NCBI GenBank assembly: GCA_003550305.1
Contig: QKYT01000311.1
Coordinates: forward strand, 15,727-79,726
Length of the DNA stretch: 64,000 nt
Reading direction: 5' to 3'
Source of the DNA: Glomus cerebriforme
Taxonomy: Eukaryota; Glomeromycota; Glomeromycetes; Glomerales; Glomeraceae
Notes under the pieces: generated by a model
The model's database searches: none
Seen by the model: only the letters and a program-made list of their open reading frames with translations
What the model was told of the DNA's origin: nothing
Shown here: piece by piece, positions 37,301-47,750 of the stretch
Position numbering within the stretch: position 1 is the first letter of the stretch
How the letters are laid out: each line of letters begins with the position of its first letter
Translations under genes and position numbers: made by a program

Positions 37301-38163
37301 TCTACTTGCCGTGCAAGATAAAGTTCTTTGGTACTAGTTCTGGAACGCTTATCCCATTTTTTTAAAATTTTACGGAAACCTGTAGCATTAATCTCGATGA
37401 ATTGCTAGAATATATGTAATAATATTAAGACTTAATATAATTAAAATTTAGTTGAACAACAAGAGATTAATTTACCTGCAATTTACTGAGATCTTGTTGA
37501 AATTTCTGAAATGCTTCTGTTAATGTTACAAGGGATGATGAATGAGCAGATAGTCTTCGTTCGCTACCTAGTAAAATTTTCTTTTTATCATTCAAACTGC
37601 GTAATCTGACCTTAAATTCTGCTTCTTTTCGAAGATAAAAGGTATTCACCTAAGTAAAAAATAATTCGATTCAAAAAAAAAAAAGAAAGAAAAGAAAAGG
37701 AAAGAAAGAAAGATTTGAGTTAGAAATAATGAAATGTGGATCATTATGAAATGGAAATGAAAAATTTTTTGAATGGAACACCTTTTCAAGCTCTCGCTCA
37801 AGCTTGAAGAAGAAGGCAGCTTTTTGTTGTTGTTTAAAAACTTGATAATCATCAGGTTGTGAAGGATCGGCATTAGAAAGGATTCCGATAGTGACAGGAG
37901 TCGGAGGTAACGATCGTTCGTTATTTTGGTACGCATTTTGAAGACTATTGATAATTTTTTTCAATGCCTTATAATTAACATAATGAGCGGCCCATTCTGT
38001 AGTTTGTTGATTGAGGATCTGTTTTCCGAACTATTATTTTGATCGAGGAATAATTAAATCATTATGAAATATCCAGAGGTAAGTAAGATAAGTAGCATTA
38101 TTTCGACAACATTTGAGTAAATATTTAGAAAAGAGAGGATCAAAGAATTTTATCTACCTTCAT
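34343..38163 (-). CDS. PHO81: Pho81-like SPX-ankyrin-GDPD phosphate regulator
   Basis: Seven exons on the minus strand: 38163-38158 (ATGAAG only), 38030-37782, 37649-37476, 37404-35263, 35177-34919, 34837-34644, 34513-34343; 1064 aa. An SPX domain covers residues 1-180 (MKFGKQILNQQTTEWAAHYV, YKALKK, GFRKILKKWDKRS), which binds inositol pyrophosphates. Seven or so ankyrin repeats follow at about 305-530 (GRKPLHYVCMYGHSEAATYL, GLTPLHWTARQGHHELLKIL). The C-terminal part is GDPD-like (VMFSSFNPAICTALNWKQPN), but I see no HRG...ENT catalytic motif, as in yeast Pho81. Pho81 and Nuc-2 inhibit the Pho80-Pho85 kinase when phosphate is low, relevant to a fungus that trades phosphate with plants. The six-base first exon is placed by the universal SPX start MKFGK. 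Confidence 0.92.
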
Positions 38164-40776
38164 GATAATATAACGCGTAAAGTCACTTGTAATAAAAAGA
38201 TAAAAGATACAAGTGAATGAAAACTATAAAAGAACGGCTGACAACACAAGCATTTAATGGTCTTAGTGCTTGGAATAAATAAAAAAAATAATAATAATGG
38301 TTAAAGATATCGAACCAAAGGACCTTGAGTACAAAGGACGAAGTGTAAAAAATGAAAAATCTCAGGTATTTAAATATTAAATCAAAATAAAATTTGATCT
38401 TTTAACATATATCCAAAAAAAGACGATAATTTTTTTTTTCTGTTTCCGTTGTATGTTTGACTATTTTGACGATTCCAAAAATTCAGTGAACCTCTATTAT
38501 GTAAAAAAATGATCGGCGTAATTATAACTTCTATGCGCATGATTGTCGCACTAAAAGTAAGATTTAATTAATGCAAGGATAAAAAGTACCGTGTATCCGT
38601 GCAAATTTATCCAATTACTCTATCACGACGTAGTTTTGATCTACCATCGACTTTTTAGTTTAGACACGATGACCAAATAAAGAAATTGGAAACATGACAC
38701 ACCATTTTGATAAATTTGATAAACATATATAAACACAATTATTTTTATTCGCTACGTGAGGAAGGATAATAAGTGGATAATATTATTGGCTAAATATAAA
38801 AAAGGAAGTTGTTTGTTATCTTTTTTAATATGTTGTTCTATTACTTAGTTTGGTATATGCGAAAATACTTAAAATAGAAATCAAACCCGGTTCCAAAAAA
38901 ACTTGCGAGACAATAATTGAATTTAACTGCATTACCAACATTTTAAAAGATTTTCTAATGATATACAAAAAAAAAGGTTGAGAAACTAATTATTTAAACA
39001 TGACATTTGAATACGTAAATTGATTGGCTGAAAAAAAATGATCCATTACGATTAAAGTTTTCTTTCTATCTTTTTGAATAAAAGATAAAAGATAAGATAA
39101 CCAAATTACATAAATTTTAGTGAGACTAAAATTGTAGATATCATACGCACGTTTTTGATTGTATGGAACGATATGAACAAAAGCATGTGTTCTAACTTGG
39201 ACATTATTTTATTAAATTAGATCCGGAATTTTCTCTTTCTTGTTTATAAGGGTTAAAAGGAGTAAATAAATTAACATATGATGTCAATGAAATAAAGTTT
39301 TTAAAATTAATATGTTTGTTAATTGATCAATGGACCCATTGACTACACATCAGTGAATTGTAATGGTTTGATTTACGAAAATAATTGGCTAATTAAAAAT
39401 TAATTACCGTAATAGTATATTTTGTATTTTGAAGTTAAAAGACAATCATTTCAAACTATAAGATCTGTTTAAAATTAGAGTATATCAACTTAAACCTACT
39501 TTCTAATCTTTCTGTTTGCCAAACAAATTTCTAAATACTACATTTTATCATGATAAAACTATTTTTCTTTTTTTTAAAAAAAGAGTAAGGAGAAAAGAGA
39601 TAATTTATCATATATCATATGAAAATGATTAACTAGATGCGAAATTTTTTACGTATCGAATAAAAAAACGTGAAAGAGCTCTTCTGCACCTAAACGGTGT
39701 TAAGGACTCGGTCTTCCGGAAGCTACCTTAATAGGTTCATTCCAAGTTATGACTTAGAAGAACTTCCTTTTAAGATATAGTGAATCTCCAGCCGAGATGT
39801 CCTCTCAGCGATCCTAATACGAAATATTTTTTAATCCCCATTCAGAAATTGTTAAAGGTCTTACGGTTAAGAAAGTTTGAACATTCTTTAAAAACTATAT
39901 AAGGTTGTGTTCAATTGACAAGCACAACTGAGAAATTTATAGATACTTCGTATTTCTGAGCTGAATAACTGGCCCTTTAGCACTAATTCTGTTAAATACA
40001 ATGGTTCCAAAAGTTCATCCAGCAATCACCCATTATGTAAATTATCCATTGTTGTAATGAATTTATTATATTATGGTTGTGATCTTTTGTTTTTGACCAT
40101 TTGACAGGTTATTATGTATAACAAAAGCTTTTTTTTTAAAGGATAAACACCTCATGCCAAATACCGCATTTGGAAAAATGCAAAAATTCTTGCTTGTGTT
40201 GGTCATTCGTTTTATCAACCAGTTAGTCCCGAGAATAGCAGATCAAACATTACGGTATATGTTTACGTATGTTACATTTTATAAAGCTGAGATTCCTGCA
40301 AGGTTTTAATGGAGCTTGAAAAAGATTTATCACAACAGTTAATTAAAGTTCAAAGATGGCCGGCTAATAGTGATTTGTAAGTTGGTTTTGATCTTACTGA
40401 ACAAGCAGAAATAGAATCACTTTTCTTAACGGTAAATTCATGCTACTTGCATAGTGAAGCAAATCATACCTTTAAAATTATTGATCACCACTCAAATATA
40501 CTGTAACCAAAATATCATAGTGCAAGTTGAAATTACTATAAACGATTTTATAAGAATAAATAGTACACATAATTTAGGCCGGAGTTAAAAATTTGACCAA
40601 TATTTTAAAGTATAATAAATACCCAGTCGTGTAAACTAAGAATTGGTATTGCAAATTTAAGAGCATGAAATTTTTTTTTATTTCATTTAATTTATGTATA
40701 AAAGGTTTTTTTTTATAATCAATTGAAAACAAATATTGAATAAAATTTTAGTGATTAAAATGTTTATATCCATAAC
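38164..40776. other. Gene-poor interval with an LTR-like island
   Basis: Mostly AT-rich DNA. At 38299 a short frame starting MVKDIEPKDLEYKGR ends in a plausible donor, but no partner exon was found. The island at 39660-40000 is clearly richer in G+C and is listed separately. From 40140 to 40440 coding-like pieces occur in two frames but no gene model can be closed. Confidence 0.4.
39698..40000 (+). mobile_element. Candidate LTR followed by primer-binding-like site
   Basis: The segment begins TGTTAAGGACTCGG and ends GTTAAATACA (TGTT...ACA termini), contains a TATA box (CTATATAAGG near 39896), and one base later comes TGGTTCC, which could pair with a tRNA 3' end (CCA). It is richer in G+C than its surroundings. 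No target duplication or second LTR is seen, so it would be a fragment. It could instead be a promoter or structured RNA. Confidence 0.3.
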
Positions 40777-41446
40777 CTAAATCGGAACCTCAACATCATC
40801 CACATCAATAAAATCTTTAAACCAACGTTCCTCTTCAGTGATAGAAATATCATTTGCGCTCATGTTCCGACGCTGCATAAGTCCTTGTTCGTTAAATGTC
40901 CAATGTTCGATACCGTAGGCTGAGAAAAAAGCACGTTAGATCCTACTTAATTATAATAATAAAAGCACATGAAAATTGCTTACATACCACGATGCCACTA
41001 TAATCATAATTCAATGTAGATGAACAATTAATTAGTCCTCGTCCCCTTAACGAACAAAATTATGATATTAAACCATACTTACGTGCTCCTGATTATCACG
41101 ATATTCATACCAAAACTCCACCGCAATCTTATTATCCGTCCATGCGAACAACTCCTTCCTCAACCTATAATCCAACTCCTTTGACCATTTATCCTTCAAG
41201 AACTCAATGATTGATTCGTGCCCGATAAAGAACTTATCACGATTGCGCCAGCTTAAATAAGGTTAAGTGTCAATATTTTCACGTCAAACGTTGTAAATTT
41301 AAGATAAAAAAAGATACGTACATAGAATCTTCAGTATAAGCATTAACAACCTTATATGGATCCTTAGTATTCCACAAATTTTGCGCATTTTTCACCTTCA
41401 AATTCGCAGTTTCCCTCGTAAAAGGTGGTACAATTGGTTGAGACAT
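40777..41446 (-). CDS. DUF1348 / SnoaL-like (NTF2-fold) protein
   Basis: Four exons on the minus strand: 41446-41322, 41251-41083, 40997-40988, 40919-40777; 148 aa. It starts MSQPIVPPFTRETANLKV and keeps the family landmarks YTEDSIWRNRDKFFIGHESI, FWYEYRD and the C-terminal EHWTFNEQGLMQRRNMSANDI. Proteins of this family are small cone-shaped NTF2 folds found in bacteria and fungi; their biochemical role is unknown, with possible binding of a small hydrophobic ligand. The 10-base third exon (Trp-His-Arg plus one base) is needed to restore the conserved WHRAYGIEHW block. Pathway unknown. Confidence 0.85.
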
Positions 41447-44331
41447 AATTTTTTGCAGCTAACATTCTGTATGCGCAAATTTCTCGGGTTTATAAATTCC
41501 CAATTTAGATTATCGGTTGGATTATCTTGTTTGGGTTAAGGCCATATCGATATCCCGAAAAAAAATCCTTTTTATTTGATCACTGTGTAATAAATGCACG
41601 GTTCTTTCATGTGTCACAACTTTAGCCGAAGGTCATTGAAATAATCAGAAATAACAGCATACGTACGAAGATCAAGCGGTTCAGAATATCAAGTTTGAAT
41701 TAGAAATTGTGAAGAAAATTAATTGTAAATAATATTCAACGATCCAAAATTATTCCGTGCCGATTGATTATTTTTTCTTAGATCTCATAATATCGAAAAT
41801 TTAAATAAAAATTAAAAACAGCTGCGCGATAAGCAATTATTTATTACAAAGAATTATTAAAAAGTAAAAAATCATCCAAACCGATCCAGGAATTATTATA
41901 AAAATATCTCGAAATAATAATGTGGTATCCACAAAATTTTTTCATTTTCCAGTAACTTCATAGTATCGTATCATGTCATTTTTTGAAACTAAAATATACT
42001 ATAGAAGTTGGGCAGTTGGGCTTGGCATTTCATATAGAAATTACATGTGAGCAGTGGCCGATTGATTATTTGAATTTTAAATAGTTATTTCTGCTTTTAA
42101 AATAATACTAGAATAAAAAAGTCAGATATTCAGATTGCTGGACAATTTATCCTATAATCATCCAGTAATTAATTTTTATAATATATTTTTATAGAATAGT
42201 ATTATTTTAAAATAGTAATAATAATATAAACATTTAATTTTTTCTTTTTTTCTTTCAATTTTATTAAGAAAAAGTAACAGAAGTACATATATAAGATTAC
42301 AAAAAGAGAAAAAAGAAATTGAAATAAAATCTGATGAAACTAACCTTTTAAAATATGGATAAAACTAACCTATATTATAGTTAATCTATATCCAAAAAAA
42401 AATTTCCAAATAAAATAAACTATAAACACAACTAAAAAAATAATACATTAATATTAATATTTAAATGTATATTTGAAGGGATATAAGGACTATCTATAAG
42501 TTTATATTTATATTTTTGTTTGGTATCTATATTATGAGATAATTTATTATAAAAGTATTACATCTAGGTATTCAAGTTGAATCCATAAATAAACAATAAA
42601 TTAAATAAAGAATATAGAAAATAACATTAAATAAATTTGGAAATAATAATAATATAAGCATTTAATAATATATAAATATATGATATTGCCATTTATATAA
42701 AGTAAAAATGGTTAAAAATTTGTTAAAACTAAGGTAAAATTGCAAGAAATAAGAAAGAAGAATTTGTATTAGAATAATAAAAAATAGGAAAAAGATTTTT
42801 AGAGGCCAGATTGTATAAAGAATTATTAGAAAGAAAAAATATAATATAGTTTTAAGTAGAAAAGTATTAATAAGAATAAATAAATAATATTAAAAAAAGT
42901 CTAAAATTTTCATTAATAAGAGTAGTTGTTTTAGTTATAAAGTAAAAATAATCCTTAATTTAGTTTTATTTAGTTCAGAATGTAATGTAAAACTATTAAA
43001 AGCCAGAATCAGTAATACAAAATGTCTGTCTGTCTGCACTTATATGATGTGACATGATTGATTGTATTTGTTACACATAAAACTCATAATTATATAACAG
43101 CTATTTATTTAAAATTAATAATTATCAAATCTATTATTCATTATTCATTTCATTAATACTTAAAGTATCATATGTAGTGTCTGCCAAAGGCAGGCCTTAT
43201 ATATGATTATTAATTGTAAGTTATATTTTAAAATCATGTTAGGAGGATAAAGAATTAGGATTATAGGATTAGAAGAATTAGGATTTAAAGGGTCAAGATA
43301 TCTGCTTCTCATATGTGGTAGCAAGTGTTGATCAAATATTAATCCCTTTAGACTCAATAACAATTGCTAAAAATACCTAGTTTTTAATATTAAGACTTAA
43401 GACAAGATTTTTTAAACTTGGTATATAAGAGATTGTATAATTAAATTTAGTAATAGTAATTTCTTTTCTACTCTAATTTACTGATAAACTTAAAAGTAAC
43501 TTTATTAAATCATCAGTATTTCTTTAAGATTATGATATACTATATAAATATCTAAGAAAATTCTATAATGAAATTCATTTGTAATAAAATAAATATATAG
43601 CTATTTATGTTTATAATAATATAAATAAATAATGTAATATATAAGTAGTATAATTTTTATTAATACAGTCTAAAGTTATGTATTTATAAATAAAATTTAA
43701 ATAAAGTTTCACTTTAAATAATTTAAAAAAAATGATTAATCAGTTTTTTTAACTTTATATTATTAAATAAAATTATTATTATAAATACTTATTTAATATT
43801 TATATTTTAAATTAAAATAAAATAATTTATTATATATATTTTATTACATTTTAAATTTTAATAAGTACAAATTTTGATATTATTTATAATTAAATTATAT
43901 TTAAATATATTTTTATTAATTATTTTTTTAAGAAAGATTCTAAGAATATTTATTAAACTTTTATTTATAATTAATTTTAATTTATAAATTTCTCTCACTT
44001 TCATTATATAAATACAACTTGTCAATACAGTCAACTCTTTATATATGCATGCATATATAGAAAGTATGCATTTATAGAGAAGTATAAACTTTATATTATA
44101 AAATTGTTAAAATAATAAAAATATTATTTATTTAATTTTTATTATCATTTATTGTAATTCATTATTCTAAAACAAATAAAACAACTATTAATTAAAGTAC
44201 TAATGTATAATAGTAGTTTGTGCTTATTTTCTTTTAATAAATTTTTCAATTATATCTACTAATTTCTAATTTTATATATTCATTTGCATTCTTTTGTTAA
44301 AAAACTATAGCTGCAGTACTTATATCAATAC
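41447..44331. other. Long AT-rich gene-free interval
   Basis: The first 300 bases may hold the promoter of the DUF1348 gene. From 42100 to 44330 base composition becomes extremely AT-rich with homopolymer tracts. I see no exon. A short inverted motif GTCTGCCAAAGGCAGGCC occurs near 43179, and TATATGCATGCATATATA near 44043. Confidence 0.5.
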
Positions 44332-44339
44332 ATTACATA

Positions 44340-45160
44340 TAGTATTTTAAAAAAATCTAATCTGAATCTGCAGATTTGATCTAAAACAGATTCAGATCAG
44401 TTTGCAAATTTAAGATCTGTAAATCTAATCTGAAGTAAATAAAACTGATCTGAATCTGATCAGATCAAATCAGATCATAGTATAAAAAAATCTGGATCTG
44501 ATTCAATCGGATTCAGATTATTTTCATATATTAAATATAATAAATAAAAAAAAAGTTTTTTTTTTTATTTTTATCTTTTTTTAGAGACTTCAGAGATGAA
44601 ACCTGGATGACTGAATGAACAGTTCCTGAATAAACTAAAGGTGAATTTATTTTTTTTTTACTTTATTTTTTTTAGAAAAAGTAATTAATCTTCACTTTTC
44701 TCTTTTTTTAGGAAATCAGATGAACAGACGAAGCTGAATGAATAGAACTTGAACGAATGAACTAAGAGGTTAGTTCATTTGTTTTTTTCATTTTTTTTTA
44801 GGAAATCAGATGAATAAATGAAGTTGAATAAATAGAACTTAAATGAACGAACTAAGAGGTTAGTTCATTCATTTTTTTTCATTTTTTTTTACTTTCAGAG
44901 AATGTAATTAATGTTTCTCTTCTCTTCTTTTTAGAAAACTGAACAAACAATTAGATTCAAATCAGTTTAGTTTCAAATCTGAATCAGTTCAGTTTCAAAT
45001 TAATTAGATTCAGATCAGTTTAGTTCATATCTGAATCAGTTTTAGATCAGTTCAGATCAAATCTAATCAGATTAATTTAAATCTGTTTTAGATTAGATTC
45101 AAATTAAATCAGATTTAAATTAAATCAAATCTGATCTGAACTGATCTGTTTAAAATACTA
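44340..45160 (-). mobile_element. Non-autonomous hAT-type element, copy 2 (inverted)
   Basis: Termini TAGTATTTTAAA and TTTAAAATACTA, followed inward by the same GATCTGA-rich subterminal repeats and the GTTTCCTAAAAAA-type core (here read as its complement), show this to be an 821-base relative of the element at 3905-5052, in the opposite orientation and with fewer core units. Flanks ATTACATA and ATTATACATA suggest a decayed duplication with a two-base insertion. Differences from copy 1 at the terminus are all C-to-T or G-to-A. Confidence 0.7.
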
Positions 45161-45364
45161 ATTATACATAGCATGCATCATATTATACATGTTATGTATA
45201 TCTGAAACATAATTGAAAAAATAGTTTTAATAAATAGTCAAACATATTCATAACCATTTGAGATTATTTATAATCAGTTATATTGATATATATATATATA
45301 GAAATAAAATGAATTTTATTATTTTTATTATAGCAAAAATTGTCAAAATCATATAAATGCATAT

Positions 45365-45692
45365 TAAAGCTATCCTTCTAAACTAAAATTTATTTTCTAA
45401 ACTAATTCTAAACTTCTAAACTAAACTCTATTTTCTAAACTAGTTTTGAATTTCTAAACTAATCCTAAATTAATTCAAATTTTAAAACTAATAGAAGTTA
45501 GCTCAAAATTAATTTAACTAATTTAAGCCTAATTTAAAACTCTAAAATTAATTTAAACTAAATTTAAAAATAAAATCAACTTTTATTTTTTAGTTTAGAA
45601 AGTTTTAAAATTTTAAATAAATTTCTAAACTAATTTAGAATAGTTTTAATTTAGAATAATTCTAAACTCATTAATTTAAAAGAGTAACTTTA
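45365..45692 (+). mobile_element. MITE with perfect 8-base duplication ATGCATAT
   Basis: A 328-base element starting TAAAGCTATCC and ending ACTTTA, flanked by ATGCATAT at 45357-45364 and 45693-45700. The duplication is exact and fits the hAT nTnnnnAn pattern. The terminal inverted repeat is about 22 bases with five differences, all transitions. The body consists of TTCTAAACTAATT-type repeats. There is no coding capacity. Confidence 0.75.
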
Positions 45693-46184
45693 ATGCATAT
45701 AGGTAAAAAATTTTAATATAAACGAAATTGGAAAATTATTGCATAATGTAAATAAAAGTATGCATTAAGCACTAATTCTTAACTTGGGACTGAATTAAAA
45801 GATGCATATTTAAAGAATATGTATATATAAATGGTACATATAGTATATAAAGAGTTGATAATCCAAGTTTTTATTATAAATAGTATATATTTAAAAATTT
45901 ACATCATAATTAGAAAAGTAAAATTAGATTTTTAAAATAATATTATTAATAAAAAATAGATTTTTTTATATAAAAGAAGAGAATACTATATATAAGAAAA
46001 ATATTATAATTTATAATATATACTTATTAAATTAATTTTACTTATTTAGTAGTTGATATCTGAGTGGCCATTTGGTATTCTAAGGTATGCTCTTCATGCA
46101 TAAAACAGACGAGTTGGACTTGTGGCTGCTCTTGGTAGACCCAAGAATGGGCTTAGCGTGGAGTTTTCTTGAAAGTATACATCA

Positions 46185-46232
46185 GCCATTTATAACTAAA
46201 TAATATAATTATATTATTTAGTTATAAATGGC
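46185..46232. repeat. Perfect 48-base palindrome
   Basis: The sequence from GCCATTTATAACTAAATAAT to its exact complement ATTATTTAGTTATAAATGGC forms a perfect 24-base inverted repeat without loop. A third copy of one arm follows at 46235-46260. It would extrude as a cruciform or mark the junction of two head-to-head repeat copies. Confidence 0.85.
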
Positions 46233-46234
46233 TT

Positions 46235-46420
46235 ATTATATTATTTAGTTATAAATGGCTTAGATTAGGTTATTTAGTAATAAAATAATCTAGGTATGAC
46301 TAAATAATCTAAATATAACTAAATAATCTAAATATAATTAAATAATCTAAATATAACTAAATAATCTAAAGTTAATAATCTAATTATGAATAAATAATCT
46401 AATTAAATAACTTAATTGTG
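46235..46420 (+). repeat. AATAATCTAAATATAACTA tandem repeats
   Basis: About eight imperfect units of a 17- to 19-base motif (AATAATCTAAATATAACT) follow the palindrome at 46185 and share its CTAAATAATAT arm sequence. The array seems to have grown from the palindrome arm. It is non-coding. Confidence 0.6.
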
Positions 46421-46620
46421 ATAATTTTTTATACTTACTTATTTTTCTTATTATATTTCTTCCCTTTAAAATTGAATTTCTTTTTCTGTTTTCTATTTAT
46501 TATTTGTGGTCATATGATTAAATAACCTAAATATGACTATGACTAAATAATCTGATTGTGCCTTTTTTTATCATATGCTATGCATTAATAAATAATTTCT
46601 ATTATAATTTACATTATTGA

Positions 46621-46760
46621 CTCTTTGTGCCTGCTTGAAGGTCATATTCTATGAGACTGATGCTAACCCACTACACTAGTTTGAGATCTGGCTTCTATAG
46701 TGAGGATGCTAACTCACTGTGCCAGTTTTAGGGTCAACTTCTATAATGAGGTGCTAAGTT
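46621..46760 (-). repeat. tRNA-Met-like D-arm/anticodon tandem units
   Basis: Read on the minus strand, three units of about 45 bases each contain TTAGCAYC and an AGAAG block. The unit nearest 46625 reads AGTGGGTTAGCATCAGTCTC followed by ATAGAATATGACCTTCAAG, resembling a tRNA-Met D-stem and CAT anticodon loop. Another unit has GGCACAGTGAGTTAGCATC, close to a polymerase III A box. No B box or acceptor stem is present, so these are not functional tRNAs; a SINE-derived or tRNA-half array is likely. Confidence 0.4.
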
Positions 46761-46923
46761 TATGTTATAAATGTACGCCTATTTGGTTGCCTTTCAAATT
46801 GGTAAAAAAATATTGCGTCAGGTGATGCAGTAGATCTGCAATTAATTTCAGCTAACATTATGCCATAATTCCAGCTGATCTTGAAACACATAATTTGAAT
46901 CCAACTTGGTGATATGATGGCAC

Positions 46924-47513
46924 CATGATAGTGTCATGATCACTGATCAAAAACTGATCTATTTTACAGATATCTTACAGATAACTTATAAATATTGGAT
47001 ATCCAAAATGCAGAAAATCTGCTATATATTGAATACCCAATATGTATACTATAGAATTAAAAAATACAATTTATTAATTATCTCACTATCCAGTGATTAT
47101 AAAAAGATAAAATATAGCTTATTCAATTTATCTCACTAAGGCGTATCAAATGGTACTAAATTCGCATTTCTAGGTATGATAAATATCGAGATATTTGACA
47201 AATTGGTATTTTTTGTTTATTTTTTTTACAATTTATCAAATATCTCAGCATCTATCAACCTAGAAATGCAAAATTAGTACCATTCGATACGTCTCAGTGA
47301 GGCGAATCGAATGAGCTATATTTCATCTTTTTATGATTACTGGATAGCGAGATAATTAATAAATTGTATTTTTTAATTCTATAGTATACATATTGGGTAC
47401 CTGATGTATAGCAGATTTTCCACATTTTGGATACTCGATATTTATAAGATATCTGTAAGATAGATCAGTTTTTGACCAGTGTCCAGGATCCTCAACACTA
47501 TCATCATAATAGT
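46924..47513. mobile_element. Foldback element, two arms of about 280 bases
   Basis: The arms run from about 46924 to 47205 and from about 47229 to 47513, separated by a 23-base T-rich loop. Matching blocks include AAAAACTGATCTATTTTACA against its complement near 47460, TATGTATACTATAGAATTAA, and GCATTTCTAGGTTGATAGAT. Identity looks near 85-90 percent. The right arm, read on the minus strand, contains an open frame (GHWSKTDLSYRYLINIEYP), so the arms may be duplicated pieces of a coding sequence. No clear target duplication was found. Confidence 0.75.
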
Positions 47514-47750
47514 TTCTACCACTAGAAGAATGAAAATCTAAAATCACAAAATATGCATGATCAAAAGAAGCGAAATATATGTAAGAACTAAAGATATATA
47601 TCTTATCGAAGTACCCTATACTGCAGATTTATATCCGTTCATTAGACATACGCTAATTGAGAAAGGGTTCTTGGATAAAGTGAAGGAATAAAAGAGGAGG
47701 ACTGATTTATCAGTCTAGTAATTTTTAGTATATCATTATTAATAGTTAGC

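Noticed and set aside
38299..38367. Exon-like start MVKDIEPKDLEYKGR with a plausible GT donor
   Set aside because: No in-phase downstream exon could be found within the next 1.5 kb, so it was not annotated as a gene.
40002..40440. Possible small gene with pieces such as KNAKILACVGHSFYQPV and VLMELEKDLSQQL
   Set aside because: The pieces lie in frames that cannot be joined to a start without passing a stop; it could be a relic or a gene with an unusual structure, but there is not enough support.
46050..46180. tRNA-like or SINE-like segment with a TATGC/GCATA stem around a 7-base loop
   Set aside because: The U33 position, D arm and T arm do not fit; no B box was found.
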